Origin: Pleodorina starrii
Taxonomy: Eukaryota > Chlorophyta > Chlorophyceae > Chlamydomonadales > Volvocaceae
Reading direction: 5' to 3'
DNA: 64,000 nucleotides
Assembly: GCA_030267565.1 (NCBI GenBank)
Contig: BRXU01000003.1
Coordinates: 6,857,001 to 6,921,000 of the forward strand
Shown: in pieces, positions 1-12,326 of the stretch
Layout of the letters: each line of letters begins with the position of its first letter
Numbering within the stretch: position 1 is the first letter of the stretch
Program-made: the position numbers and the translations under genes
The notes under the pieces: generated by a model
Told to the model about the DNA's origin: nothing
The model's input: the letters and a program-made list of their open reading frames with translations, nothing else
Database searches by the model: none

Positions 1-1307
1 TGCCCGCTGTTTAAGCGAGAACGCCTCTGGGGCTCTGACAACGTGGTTTCGGGCAGTTTCACCTACCGCGAGAGGTTGCAGATGCAGTCGAACTGAGTCA
101 GCTGGTGGGGCTTTGGCCCTGTCCGGGGAGTGGGTCCCGTGAACAAAGTCGCCGCCGTCTGTCACGTGGGAGATGTAGCCGGAAGGCGGCGCGGATGTAA
201 GTCCGGCGGCACAGGCAGGTAGGATCCTGTCCACTCAATACCGCGCGGTATTCCCGCCCCGCATCCTAGGGACTTAGGGTTAGGTAGGCATGCGAGTCGG
301 AAGAGACTAAGTTAAGGGTCCTCTCGTCTATCTACTTGCACGGGAGACCCAAGTGGGGGCAACAGCTCTTCAGCAGCTCTTGACAGCGGATCTCGACAGC
401 TATGACTTGGGTCCGTCCCTGGTAGGTAGATAGAACCCGTACGGTCCGCGCGGCCTTCCCAACGTAACGTCACTATACTGCACAGCAAACATACATACAA
501 CGGTAACGCTTGCTGACTGGACCTACCTGCTGTTGGGTGGCCGCTTCATTATTTGTAATTTAAGATTGCGGATCCCCTCGACCACCAGGGACCACCCGGG
601 CCCGCAATCTTGTTGGGTGGCCGCTTCATTATTTGTAATTTAAGATTAATTCTTATCGTAAGCGTAGCTCTGCATGCGCTATGCATCTTTGTTTTTTTCC
701 ATGCTTGTTCGGGACTGTGGTCATGGTTTGCTCGCGAAGGTTGGTCTGGCTGCGCTTCCTACAGTTGTTTGGCTGTCACCGCATCGGTTCTCCACTGACC
801 GATGTTATGGTACCAAAATTATTTGACAGATACACCACGGTGAGACACGCTTCGTGCTTACTTACAATCAATTAGGCTTACTTGTGCGGGCTGTGCGGCG
901 TGGTGGGCCGGGGTGTGTAAAAATGTTGAGATCCTATCTAGGGATAGATGATGGTTCGAGGTTCTGAATGTTGAGGTGCAAGGAGCTTTCATAGCTTTGT
1001 TATGAATTCGTTTTTGAACGAGCTGCTGGCTATAAGTAGCCCCGGGCCCCGGGCCCCGGGCCCCTGCCTGCGCCTCCTGCGCCAATCGGGCCCACGTATG
1101 TACGAGCAATCTGTACACGCACGCACGCGCATGTGTCTGTAAAAGACTTGCTGGTCTTGCGATTGTACACCATCAATTGAAAGGCCCCCACTAAGTCACA
1201 AAGAGTGATTTAGTCATCTGAACGTACTAGACGCTCTATCTACCTTGTTCTAGCAAAGCTGATCTCCTATATATTTCCACATCCCCGTGTAACAACGTGT
1301 ATATACT
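1..1307. other. Upstream intergenic DNA with a 37-bp direct repeat
   Basis: No coding exon could be supported here; the short open frames have no codon pattern or splice context. The stretch holds a 37-bp direct repeat (531-567 and 611-647) and a GC-rich palindromic run of GGGCCC units near 1040-1065. It probably contains the promoter of the gene starting at 1308, but no clear TATA box was recognised. Confidence 0.5.
531..647. repeat. 37-bp direct repeat flanking a small inverted repeat
   Basis: The sequence from 531 to 567 (TGTTGGGTGGCCGCTTCATT and onward) recurs exactly at 611-647. The 43 bases between the copies begin with GCGGATCC and end with CCCGCAATCT, so AAGATTGCGG at the left junction is the inverse of CCGCAATCTT at the right. 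This looks like a small insertion or footprint that duplicated its flank. No function is implied. Confidence 0.7.
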
Positions 1308-4300
1308 ATGAAAGGCTTGAATATTGGGCCCTCGTCCTGCTGTTTTCTGTTACTCATCCTTGCAGCAACAGCGGTAGCCGTGCCTTCATCACAGGCGGCA
1401 ATCGCAACCTCTAAAGTAAGAAAGCAAGCAGGATTGCAGGCCGCCGTCTGTGCTGCTGACCTACCGTGAATTAGTTGATTATTGGATATGCTGCCTGCCT
1501 GCGTGCTGCTGGTGCAGGCAACCCGGCAGCGGCGCCTCCTCGGCGCTGTGAAGCTTGTGAAGCAGGCTAATTCCTGCATCTTCAGCAATTCCACCTGTGC
1601 ATTTGATCTCCGGTTTTTCGCCAACGAGCTGGAGACTCCCGAGACCGACATTCAAAAGTATGTGTCATGTTGGGCTAATTATTTCGCCACAGGGTGCAGT
1701 ATCTATCCCTTGGCTATGCATGGCTGGGTGATCAGCGAAAGCAAGCCGTAGTATGTGATGAAGCGCGCCGTTGGACAACCAGGAAACAGAAGGAATGAGC
1801 TTTCCTCACCATACATAATAGGCAGGCGGGTATATATGCTTTCTTGTTCCACTCGGCTTTATTAAGGCCGGATCGTCTCGCTGCTGCTGGTTAGGAATGT
1901 GTGCAGTAGCTGTACCGGTACGTGTGAGACCTGCTGCCGGGCCGGGCCGCCGCGACTGACGTACTTGCCCGTGCGTCGGTCTATCTATCCGCGCTGCACC
2001 CTGCACCGCAGGTTGATGGCGCGGAGCATCGCGGACCAGTGCTACCCGGAGGACACCGCCAATGTCACTGAAAAGGGCTGCCCCTATACATATGACAGCC
2101 GCCTCTTCCATGCCAGTGTAAGCTGTTGCGGGGCGCGATTCCGTCCAGCGAGGCTACCTCAACAAATAACAAAAAATCACCCCTTATGTCGTGCACGAAA
2201 CGGTTCGAGATCGTTCTATTGCAGCTCAAACAGGGCATACGAGCTGTGGGGGTTTCCAGGTTTCAGGGATGGGGATACGCATGCGGGGAAACATGAAGGC
2301 CTTCGTCCGCTATCCAGGAACGAAGTGCTTCGTTGAGAGTTTGGGCACGTACGTACCTGCCTTGTGATTAGGGTTGGCCGGCATACTATACTAGAAAAGA
2401 GTATTAGTATAGTATAGTACTATTATAGTACTATTTCCTAGTTGGAGGCCGAAAAATGACACTATTTACGACAGCCGTACAGAGTATTATAGTATACTAT
2501 AATATAGTACTATGTAGTACTATCGGGACCCCGGAATAGTACGTTTTACTATATGTGGCAACCGGCAGGTCGGCCGCCGCCGTCTTATACTTAGAATTCA
2601 AAGTGTGTAACGACAGACAGCACATCGATTGTGCACCCTTTTAGTTGTTGAAATGCCTCCGAGGGCAGACCCAGCGAAAAGGGGCCTGCAACCTGGTCCT
2701 GATGTGCCAGCTGAAGTCGCTGCTGCGCGTAGGAAGCAATATGATAAGCTGAAAAGCCAAAAGGCGAACGCAAAGACCGGTAGCCTGTGGGAGAATTTTA
2801 CAGTAGAGTGGGTTGACGGCGAGGTCAAGCTGATCTGCATCATCTGCGACGTCGTCTTCAGCGCCTCGAACCCCTCGTATACGAACAATCATCACGTGGT
2901 ATCGGGCGCTTGCAAGTCATATGCGCAGCTGAAGCAGGTGCAGCAGCTCAGCCAGCAGCCGAGCGCGACAGGGTCAGCTGCCGGACCGAGCACCACGACC
3001 GGCAGTGAGGCGGTCCAGCAGACGGTGACGAAGCGGCGCCGTGCGGCGGACGGCCAGACGGTCCTCCCCGTCATCCTGGACGGGGGACTCCCGAGGGCGT
3101 CCGACTCTAAACGGGCCTTAAGGTACCCCAGAGGGCTCCCTTTCAGAAAGTAAAATTATATTTAGGAAGCATTAACAAAGAGGATTCCAATGGTGTTACT
3201 TTTAGCCAAAACGGGTGGGTGTACGGGTCCCCTACCCAAGAGACTCCCATGGGCGTCCGACTCTGAAGGGGCTGTAAGGTGCCCCAGACCGCTCCCTTTC
3301 AGGAAGTAAAATTATATTTAGGAAGTATTAATAAAGAGGATTCCAATGGTGTTATTTTGAGCCAAAACGGGTGGGTGTACGGGACCCCTACCCAAGAGAA
3401 TGTTCCCCAGAGTAAATAGTAATCTAGTACTATTTACTATATATAGTACTATGTAGTACTACATATTACTATACGTCCTCGGGAAAATAGTATTTTTGCC
3501 AACCCTACTTGTGATCCATGGATGGATGGATAAAGTGGCAACAGTCTGCTCCCTTATTTCACACACGCCAGGGGCGCTGGCCCGGCGTAGTGCCTTATTC
3601 CTATGGGCGCTTCGGCGCCCCTCGCTTCACACAACTGTCCGTCCGGTTGTATCGTGTTGTTCTAAACCGCCCGCACGTCAGCCATGACGACTGCTGTGCG
3701 TCACAAACCCATATTCGCCATCGTTTCTTCGTTGTTTCGGCTAGGTTTCAGAGTCTTCCGCTGCTGATTACGTGCCCACGTGCAGTTGCTCCGGAACTAC
3801 ACCTACTGCCCCGGTTCGTTGCTGGATCAAGCCATCACCTGCCTGGAGACCACAACGGAGGGCAACTGCTCGGCCAACGCAGCGTGCGTGTGGACTGATC
3901 GCTTTTTCGGCGTCAAGGGCAGTGGTTTCGGGGCCAATGCCAGTATGACAATGATGTGGGCTGTGGACAGCGCCATCTCCATAGTCGGTTGGCTTAAGGG
4001 CCCCCACGACACGGTCCTGGCGGGGCACCGTAACAGCGATTCCGTGGTGATGCCGATCAAGTACTGCGCGGCGAGGTATGTGCGTGTGTGCGGGCGGGCG
4101 GGGCGGGCTATCCTGCAATCTGCCGGTTTTGTTGGGTGGTCGAACAATTGTGTTGCTCTGAAGGGTTGTACCCAGGATGCTCCGCGTACTCTATGGTCTC
4201 ACAACCGCCTACTGCTGCTGCTGCTGCTGTTTGCTTGGCCCCAGACACTGGCCTTGTTTGTTCTGCAGCCCCCTACAACAACATTCGCTCGGCTCGATGG

Positions 4301-5537
4301 ATCCCGCACGCCGCCATCCATCCGTGCACGCAATACTGTGATACCGCGCGGTGTACGTTTGTTCCAGGTGGACGATTAACAATGCTGTCCTTTCATCGCT
4401 CTACGACAGCTTCAGCGGGTGGCAAAAGGTAAGAGCGGCATGAATGGCTTGCCAGGGGCAAGATACCTTGTTTGGTGCGGTGCAATACTGCATGCGTACA
4501 AGCATATATGCGTACGTACTGCCGACCCCATATTACTTTGACATCCGTTAATGTTCCCGTGTTTTCATGAGTAGTTGCGTGCCTTACCGCTTGATGAAGA
4601 CGGGGATGGACTCGAGTACCTGCGAGCAGACGAGTGTGCTTGCTTCCGTGGGAGGAGGCGAGCCTGGTTACCGACTGCGCTATCTGCCGCGGGGCAGTGT
4701 AATGGGCAGACGGCGCAGCGGAAACCTGTCAGAACTGACTATATAAGCTCGCGAATATGGAAATTACTCTTTCCGTCGCGCTCGCAGCGACTTGCACTTC
4801 GCTCTCACCGGTACGGACCCGCCGTACCACCACCGACGAGCCGATTAGGCTCTCGGCAAATACACAAAAAAAACCTTGGTTTTCTTCGTTTCACTCAGAA
4901 GACCTTCATCAGTTATTACTTGGATGGTCACCGCACGCAGGCTGCGTTGTACGATTATCACGGCATGGAGAGCTCTGCTGCGGCGCTGCTGGGGACAGCC
5001 GGTCAGGCCATCACCGGCACATGTGCGGCGGGCAAGCAGTTTACGGCCTGGGCCTCCTTTTGCACCAACGCCACCAGCGAGGAGACGTGCCCAAGCGGCC
5101 GCCACCCGGTGTCCTGTCGCTGGGACTCCACGTTCGGAGTGTGCAAGCCGACCTCACTCATTGCTGGCGACGCAATTTGGGGCCAGTACGGCAGCGACTG
5201 GTGGTTTTCAAGTCTGGATTATTTCACGAGTGATTGTGTGTCCGCCGCCGACAATAATGCTATAGCCTGCGCCGCCGCGGGGACCAACTTCACCTATCAT
5301 ATCGCAACGCTCGAGTCCTACAGCAAGCTCACGACCTCGTGGTATTACATCGACCCTGTTGCGTCGCCCAGCCCACCATCGCCCCCGCCGCCCAGCCCAC
5401 CGCCCAGCCCACCGCCCAGCCCACCGTCGCCCAGCCCACCATCGCCCAGCTCAGCGTCCGCATTGCGGCTCGGGTGGGCGGCTGTCCTTCTGCAGGCCGT
5501 GATGTTTGCGTTGGCGGCTCTGACGGGTCATCATTAA
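1308..5537 (+). CDS. Secreted Cys-rich, Ser-Pro-rich extracellular-matrix-type protein, probably GPI- or membrane-anchored (6 exons)
   Basis: Proposed exons 1308-1415, 1518-1750, 1907-2117, 3786-4075, 4368-4428 and 4899-5537 join in frame to 513 residues with no stop. The start is chosen because it gives a classic signal peptide (MKGLNIGPSSCCFLLLILAA, then a TAVAVPSSQA cleavage region). The mature part is Cys-rich; spaced cysteines in exons 2-4 and 6 recur as C-x-x-x-T-x-E-x-x-C blocks with a following C-x-W (for example CLETTTEGNC, then CVW; and CTNATSEETC, then CRW). Several N-x-S/T sites suggest glycosylation. Near the end comes a proline stalk of SPP/PPSP repeats (about 5368-5453), typical of algal hydroxyproline-rich wall proteins, then a hydrophobic tail (LGWAAVLLQAVMFALAAL) ending in GHH, which fits a GPI signal or membrane anchor. 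I do not recognise a pherophorin domain with certainty. Exon 5 (61 nt) and the start of exon 6 are the least certain; the frame of exon 6 is also open upstream to 4575. Intron 3 carries a hAT element. Confidence 0.6.
2653..3153 (+). pseudogene. Truncated hAT transposase N-terminus with BED-like zinc finger
   Basis: The frame from the ATG at 2653 (MPPRADPAKRG) runs to a stop at 3151-3153, 166 residues. A segment SLWENFTVEW...LICIICDVVF...NHH resembles a BED zinc finger (aromatic W-x-x-F, C-x-x-C, then His residues), the DNA-binding module at the N-terminus of hAT transposases. The usual 500 or more residues of RNase-H-like catalytic core and the C-terminal dimerisation region are absent, and the frame ends in the internal tandem repeat. 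The open frame also extends upstream to 2629. It is a remnant or a derivative that may compete for transposon ends, not an active transposase. Confidence 0.55.
3088..3399. repeat. 156-bp tandem duplication inside the hAT element
   Basis: Two adjacent copies of equal length, 3088-3243 and 3244-3399, each start CTCCC and end CCCAAGAGA, with scattered substitutions. Neither the target duplication nor the element ends are affected, so the duplication arose inside the element. Confidence 0.8.
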
Positions 5538-6620
5538 TATTATTAGGTGATACATATAGCGATCTGCTTTATTTGCTCTAAGCGCTAAGCTTGATAAGTT
5601 GAAGATGTTTCCTGCTGATGTTCGGATGCGGTGTTTCACGACCCAGGTGCGCGCCATTCTATGTGTTGTACGGCTGCCAGGCGTGGGGCCCGTTAGTGAT
5701 AACAGAAGCGCTCGAAATGGTTTCCTCTGGGAGGCTTCGTGAAAACAACAACCTAGCGAAGAACCTTTTCGAAGCTTGTTTGTGGGATGATGCGATGCAA
5801 CTACAAATAATGGTGGCGGCGAGGCCGGCCCATCGGCTGCTCGCTGTTTGCCGAAATGGCACAGCTCCCGTTGCAGTACATACTACATGGCCAAACAGCA
5901 GGTTGTTGGTATCTGGAATCATGTCCAAGATCAGGCTGGTTCTCTCGCTTTGGCATTACTACGCCAGGAAATACGTACACGACGCACATGCTGACCCAGC
6001 TGGGTCTGGCTGGGGCACCGCAGTGTTGCGGTTGCTAACGTATCTTGTGTGTATGTGTTTATTACATGAGAGGGGCACGCACCCCCAACCATGTAACACA
6101 CACATACACACACACGTCGAGTCGGCACTAACTTCACCGGAAGACGTGGGATCATACCCCACCGCTGGTCCCCCGGGTGAAAAAGATTGGGGTGTCGAAG
6201 GCTGGAGTCACCGAGGTCCTCCAGTGCGCGGGGCGGCTGGAGTGGGAGCTCATCTTGAGACGCTGCCGCAGAGCAGCGGTGGAGGACCGAGTCTGCATAG
6301 GGCCTGGACCAGACTGAATACCAGATGGTGGTTGGATAACTAAGATCGGGCAACAGCAGACTTCAGAAGGATCTAGGAGGAGGCAATGGCACCGGTGTGA
6401 GTGCCCTGGTAGATTACGCAGCTGTAGAGCTTGCGTCTGGCGGACCGACGGAGGACTGTATGTTCCTGGGGCTAGTAGAGCTAGCGAATCAGATGATCGC
6501 AGCCTCTGACGATTACGCGGCGCAGCGGTTAGCACTTCCCGGTGCAGTGTGCGGACAAGGTGGTACGCCCCTCCTCATCTGAGGAGTGCTTCGGCGGTCT
6601 CCCGTATGGGGGCGGGTTAG
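5538..6620. other. Gene-free stretch
   Basis: Downstream of the wall-protein stop. It holds short dinucleotide (CA) runs near 6098-6116 and a TGTAA motif at 6092-6096, a possible but distant polyadenylation signal. The longest forward frame (5618-6343) has no recognisable composition or splice context and is treated as chance. Confidence 0.4.
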
Positions 6621-6632
6621 CGCCCCCGGCCA

Positions 6633-7372
6633 GTGTCGGCCCGTCAGATATGTAACAATCACACACACAGGGACATGGACAGGGACATGGCTCCCAACCT
6701 TCCTCGGCCAGGACTAGAGAGCCGCCACAGGCGACTGGCGGCATGCAGGGCGTTGCGCACGGTGGGTGACCTAATGAGGGTGACGCAGGCCGCCGCAGCC
6801 GCCCCGCGAGCAGCTGGCGAGTGGGAGGCCTGGGTAACAGCCAACCTGGACCCCAGCGACCTGGCAGGCTTCAGGCGGGCGACGACCATCGATGCCATCA
6901 ACCGCCTCACGGCGGATATTAGCCCGGAATGGCGTGCAGCAGCAGCGACGGTGCTGGCGCACCCGGAACGCGCGGCAGGGCAGGATACGGAGGAGACGCT
7001 ATGAGCTCGGTTCGTGGGGCGGGTGGGCTGGCGGCTTGCTTGGGGGGTCACTCAGCATCAAGCTGCGCGACCTCTCCGTCCGCCAAGCCACTCAACTGCA
7101 GATGCAGCCGGTAACGGAGCGCCGAGCCCGCCTGCTGCACGCAGCCTACGAGCGGGAAGCCCGGGAGCAGCCCGCAGCGGCGGCAGCAGCAGCAGGAGCC
7201 CACCCGCCGGGACCTCAGCCAGCCGCCGCCGAAGTGGCGCCAGCAGCAGGCGTACTGGCAATGCTGCGGCGAATGTGGCCCATCAAATGGGACGGAGCGC
7301 GAACACTTTGAGACGTTTTGGCGGCTGGCACAGGACTGCGTGCCGCTTCCCGGCAACAGCCACATCAGGGGA
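6633..7372 (+). pseudogene. Frameshifted retroelement-like ORF (zf-RVT-like end)
   Basis: Three consecutive segments read like one protein broken by frameshifts: 6633-7004 (Ala-rich, with DLAGFRRATTIDAINRL), then about 7060-7300 in another frame (SVRQATQLQMQPVTERRARL, ending MRRMWPIKW), then about 7295-7372 in a third frame (HFETFWRLAQDCVPLPGNSH, ending at a stop). The last piece resembles the F-W-R-L...V-P-x-x-x-x-H region found near the zinc-binding C-terminus of volvocine LINE-type or related reverse-transcriptase ORFs; this likeness is from memory of the family. There is no intact frame, so I read it as a decayed fragment. Confidence 0.4.
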
Positions 7373-7429
7373 GTGGCACAGTGACCTTGGGGGCCGTAGA
7401 CAATCAAGTGCCAGCCCGATGGCCTGCAA

Positions 7430-8989
7430 TCCTTCAGGTATGTCCCCGCATGAAGGGTTCCCGTTCTGCCATCAATAACCCCGCCATGAAGAGAGCCGGA
7501 AGACAAACGAGTGCCTCCTTGCGACTGATAGCTGCCACTGCACAAGTAAGCCCTGCTCGTTGGTGGGGTGGGCAGGGGTGGGTGGTTGGCTGGGTGGTTA
7601 GTCGGTTGGCAAGCCGCTGGCAGGGCTATTGTTTGTACGGCAGCCAACTGAGAACGGACATGTCTGCATGCTCTTGGTGGGCTGTGAAGATGGCGGGTCG
7701 GCCTGCTGGTTGCGGTGACGAGCGGCGGGTTGCCAATGGACGCGAACTTTTGCGTACGCATGTGTGTGTGTGTGTGTGCGTGTGTATGTGACACAGCATG
7801 TGCGGCTGTCGGAACGCTGCCGTGGACAAGCGACATGCCACGATATGTCCAGAGTGATGGGTGCGGTATGTACGCGCCGGCGATCCTCTGGGTCTGCCAT
7901 AATACCGGTAATACAGTTTTGATTCGCCCAAGATGCCGAGGATGCAAGGCTGCTGACGGCGGGCACCCTGTTGGCACGCGAAGAAGGGGCAACAGGGACG
8001 CCGGAAGCAAGAGCGCTGACATGTTTGATCTCTACGGGCCTTGCTGCGGTTAGTTAGTTCCGGTTTCGCGAATCGAGCGCTGGGCTGAAACAGCGGTCTG
8101 CCAGGGAGCGTGCGCGTGCGTGTGTATGTGCGATAGGCACAGGTCTGTGCGCTACAGGGTGCTGGGAAAGTTGCTCTTGTGCTTGCACCGTGTTGCCGTG
8201 TGCCTGACGCCAAGACGGCGCGACGCGACACCGCATGGTTCGCAGGACGCCTCGATCGGTTGACTTCATAGCGTTTCAGCAAGAAACATTTCACTTGGTT
8301 GCTGCGCGTGGTTGGCCGTTTGATTGGAGATTGTTACACGGAAGCCGGAAACAGGTTCACGGTGCGGCTGAACCAGGAGAAGCTCGGGATCCTGGTTCAT
8401 ATAACTTCGCCTTTGGTCGATTTTAAGCCAAGTTAACTGAAGCGGAATTTGGATGTCTCAACTGCGTTTTCCTGGCCTCCATGCGTCGCGCGGCCAGGCG
8501 CCTGAGACGCGCGGGTGCAGGGGTTGACTAAATGCACGCTCCTGTCCATTCAATATAGACCCCCACCCCGCATCCTAAACGCTGGATCGGTCGGGCACTG
8601 TCCTGCTAGGCTACTGATAAATTAAAATGCATTGGCTATATGAAAGAGGAAAGGCTGAGACCGAGGCTGGATCGGAGTCCGTACTACCAGATACCAGGCC
8701 CGTTTTGCGAATATTGTGTAGCAATCCACAGCACGACAGCATAATTTAATTCAAAATGCCTTTGATTCATATAAAGAATTATTGTCCGCGACTTTCACCT
8801 AAACCTGCGGCGCTTCCCGTCACATACCTTTCATCCGCTGGCTTCATTGGCTCAGGTCACATAATTCAAATCTAAAATTAATGCTTCAATCATAACTTGC
8901 CAAAGTTTGAGGCGCATACCATTCCTGCAAGGGCCCGCGCTCGTCAGGGCTACGCGGCTACTGCGTCGTCATCTTTGGAGCGGGCAAAT
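7430..8989. other. Gene-free stretch with TG microsatellites
   Basis: TG/TGTG runs occur at about 7758-7792 and 8112-8128. No supported exon was seen. Its right end must hold the promoter and 5' UTR of the gene starting at 8990. An AT-richer block lies at 8720-8900. Confidence 0.4.
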
Positions 8990-11900
8990 ATGAACTCTCG
9001 GTGGCTTCTAGCTTTCTGCCTGGTGTTAACAGCAGCTGCTTGTAAGTGCGGGCTGGGAAGGCGTCTTACGATTGGGAATGCAATTAATCCACGTCGACGG
9101 TCTGGGTAGGTGAGAAACATCGTCCGTCCTGGTCTGTGACACAGCTTCCATCGATAGAATTCACTTTCAAGAAATGCGTGCATGCGGGGTTGTGGATGGG
9201 GATGCTTTCCGGCAACGCCAGCGTTTTGATGCGACGCGACGCGCGCGCCGGGGGGTTTAGGTGTGACGGGGGGGATCAGGTCCTCTCAGCGGCGGCCCCT
9301 GGTTTAGGTGCCAGCGACGTCAGCCGAACGGAGCAGACGCACATTACAGTCAACCACTGCCGTCATAAACGCCTTTACCGGCCCTGCGACCGGGCACAGA
9401 GACGACTGCTGCACCACTGATCTTCCTCAATTTGTGGATCGCGCCCCTGGATCCAGAGTTAGACACCGTAGTTAGTTTGAAGTCTTTTATAAAATTATCT
9501 CTGATTTTACATTTCGCTTATGTCTCTATTCCAATCACCACAGGCACTGACTGCCGCAAGAGCGCTGCGAAACCCGCCCGTAAGGGCCGCGCGGCGTCGC
9601 TGGCGGCCGGCAGCCGGAACCCTCCGCCTCCACCCCCGCTGCACGCCATCAAGTATTCCCCCGCAAGTAAGAGACTCGAACCCCCAAGTCGCTGCAGTCA
9701 CGCGCATACTTTTTGAGAACGCGGAAAGAACCCGCACCGGCCAGCCGCAGCGGTTACTGGCCCAGCATGGCACGGAGCTCACGGACCCATCGAGCTGCGC
9801 TCCAAACAAAAGGCGCGCGCCGCGCCCTCCTGGTTCTGTGCGCTACACGCCCCTATCACGCGGGACAGGCCACGTCTGGGTGGCTCGTGCTACCTGGCCT
9901 GTTGGCGCCTTATTTCGCCCCCTTGTTCCTACCACAGTACACGGTCAGCCGGCCGGATGGCCGGCTCTACCTTCCAAAAGGCCCTCCAAAAGGAGGGGGA
10001 GGGCTCTAGATTCCCATTGTAGCCATGTTTTCCACTGCCGGAGGATTCGGCCGCCACGATCGCACCGATCTATCCCTCCCCCATGCCGCAACGTGCCAAC
10101 ACCGCACTTCGAGCTTGCGGCTCTAGCCCCTCCTCCTCCCAGAGCAGCACCCCACTCGGGGCTTGCGGCTCTCAACTCCCCTCAACCCTCGTGCCATTCC
10201 GCCTCGAAAACCATCGAGGCGGTAGCAGCCAACCAGCCCCAGCAGCGGCGGCCCAGTGCCCGTGCCCGCCCTCCCCTGTGCCTGAGTGACCCCTTTCCAT
10301 CCCCACCACATTCTTTGAGAGGAGAGGGTGACGACCTGAAGGCGGCAGGCCCGTGGGGTTGGCTGGGCCATGGAGCCCTTTGCGCGCGTCTAACCCGACT
10401 AAGAACCCCTGTACGGAACCTCATTGTGTATGTGTGTGCGTAAAACGCACTTCCTGCTGCTCACACGCCTCCCCGCCTTTGTTGCCTCTGCCCGTCACGC
10501 GCTCCGTAACGCACAGAGCTGCCGACACCGCCGTCTCCCAGCGTGACATCGACCATCCGAGTGTATGGGGACGTCTACGCCGCGACGGGCCCGCTGGAGG
10601 GCAACATGTGCTCCATCCTGGGTGGCTCCTGCGGCGTGGGTGCGCGCGTAGAGCTTCTGGTGTCGCCCTCCGCCACCTCCTCCGCCTCAGCCGCAGCCAG
10701 CTCATCAGGTACGTCTTCACGACTGGCCCGGCGTAATGCCTGTCTTCACGTCAAGCGTCAATGTTTTGGGATTCCGCCGCGGCGGCGTCGGGTGCGGACT
10801 GTATCATCAACCGGCGATCCTCAGCTTGGTCCGCTGCAGTTCGATCCATTCACGGCTCCGTTGGCGGGGACTCTGCTCTCCATCAGTGCGTCCCGGCTCC
10901 TGTTCATCTTCGAACCCGAACCCCATTTCGCCGGCTTTTGCCCCGCCCCCCTCCGTCCTTATCAGGCCGCGTCTGGGCACCGCTGTGCTTCAAGAACTCG
11001 CGCAACATCTCACAGGACATTGCTGACTTGGCCTGCCACCAGGTCAGTTGATTGGTCCTATGCATTCTTTGTGCCCTGCTGAGTGTGGGTTGCACGTCAT
11101 ACGACATGTACGGCCCCTGTGCATCTGCCGTACGCCCTGCCTCCCTCGACAGACAGCCCTGGCCTGTGCCTACCCCGATGTCTTTTGGTTGTTACCTAGA
11201 TCCGTCCTATCTAGCACATGGAGTCATGGACATGCTGGCGGTTGACGGACGTTGCGCTTCAACTGTACGGCATTCTCCATGTGTCATCAGTCGCACGGTT
11301 TGTCCGTACTCATTGCATTCTAACGAGGTATAATGACCCTTTTATGCTGCGCTGTGTATGCGTGCAGTTTTACGGCTGGCCGTCCCGTCGCGAGGTGTAC
11401 TCCATCCGGGGATCGTTCAGCGACAGTTTCCTCATCCCCTCGCCGGGCACGTCGCTCCCCGGTAAGTTGTGCCAAGAAGAAATGGGAGCGCCCGCCTTTG
11501 CGAATCGGCTCGGCCCGGCTTGCATTCGCACGCTTTGCGTGCGCAGGCGCGGGCCGCACCATGACAGTGGATGATAGCGGTTGCGCGTGGAATAGTGAGA
11601 ATGGCGCTGCCAAGACAGACCCTGTGCCTCGTCATGTTGCACACGCACACACACATACACACACGGACACACACGGACACACACGGACACCAGCGCATAC
11701 CCCGCTCGTGCAAAGTCCGTCTCCTGCGCGACGCATACATGCGCGTCGATCGTCTCGAAGCTCTGCAACCCTGCTGCCCGCGCGCCCACAGGCCCTGTGA
11801 AGGCGGGCGCTCCCCTGTTCAACGTCTCCAGCCACACGCATTGGGTGACGGTGCTGGGGCTGGGTAAGGCTGGCGGCCGGAAGCCGCGCTCGGTCCAGAA

Positions 11901-12326
11901 GCTCAAGTTCCAGGTGGGTGGGGTGCGGACTGCTGGGCCGTCAGGCAGGGAGGCAGGGTGTCTCTTGATTGGGCAGGGGAGATGGCTGGCGGACCAGCGG
12001 ACACGCAGGAAGGCGGACAGGGTCTTGCATGAGCAGGCAGGCAGGCGGGAAGGCAGGCGGGAAGGCAGGCGGGAAGTAAAAAAGGATACCGCAGCGGAGA
12101 CGAAGACGGCGTTAGGCAGGCGGGAAGCGTCTTTCGTGGGCCGATGGGTGGAGCGCCCGAAGGTGCAAACCTTGCAAATACGTGGTTGCCTCAGCCCATC
12201 CACGCGTGCTGCATACTTGCCTCGCTTGCTCTGAGCGCGCAGGTGTCGACGAAGCCCTGCGATAGCAGCCTCCTTTTCAACCTGCAGTGCGACGTTCTGA
12301 TGACGGCGGCAGGGCAGCAGCGGTAG
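8990..12326 (+). CDS. Secreted protein with SRCR-like region (7 exons)
   Basis: Proposed exons 8990-9041, 9544-9666, 10517-10708, 10966-11042, 11368-11461, 11792-11913 and 12243-12326 join in frame to 247 residues. The start gives a clean signal peptide (MNSRWLLAFCLVLTAAAC). Next come a basic linker, a PPPPPP stretch and a TPPSPS segment, as in wall proteins. A region beginning TIRVYGDVYAATG and continuing GRVWAPLCFKNSRN, DIADLACHQFYGWPS resembles scavenger-receptor cysteine-rich (SRCR) domains, where the pattern is G-x-W-x-x-x-C followed by D-x-A-x-x-x-C-R/H-Q-x-G. SRCR proteins are abundant and secreted in Chlamydomonas and Volvox. Exon 4 may start earlier: the frame is open back to about 10827. 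The similarity of DNA at 12421-12462 to another gene's last exon (32919-32959) hints that the original 3' end lay farther downstream. Splice phases match at every junction, which supports the model. Confidence 0.55.

Larger units (their letters stand above)
2369..3507 (+). mobile_element. hAT-superfamily DNA element, non-autonomous or decayed, in intron 3 of the 1308-5537 gene
   Basis: The 1,139-bp element has terminal inverted repeats TAGGGTTGGC / GCCAACCCTA and is flanked by a perfect 8-bp duplication, CTTGTGAT (2361-2368 and 3508-3515), the hallmark of hAT insertion. AT-rich subterminal DNA with many TAGTACTAT motifs lies at both ends. Inside is the start of a transposase-like frame with a BED-type zinc-finger region (see the 2653-3153 entry) but no catalytic domain, so it cannot move by itself. 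It contains a 156-bp tandem duplication (3088-3243 and 3244-3399). The perfect target duplication suggests a young insertion. Confidence 0.85.

Noticed and set aside
263..285. Telomere-like TTAGGGTTAGG
   Set aside because: Only about one and a half units; no array.
6633..7004. Intact 123-codon gene
   Set aside because: Its likely continuation lies in two other frames, so it is better read as part of a broken retroelement ORF.
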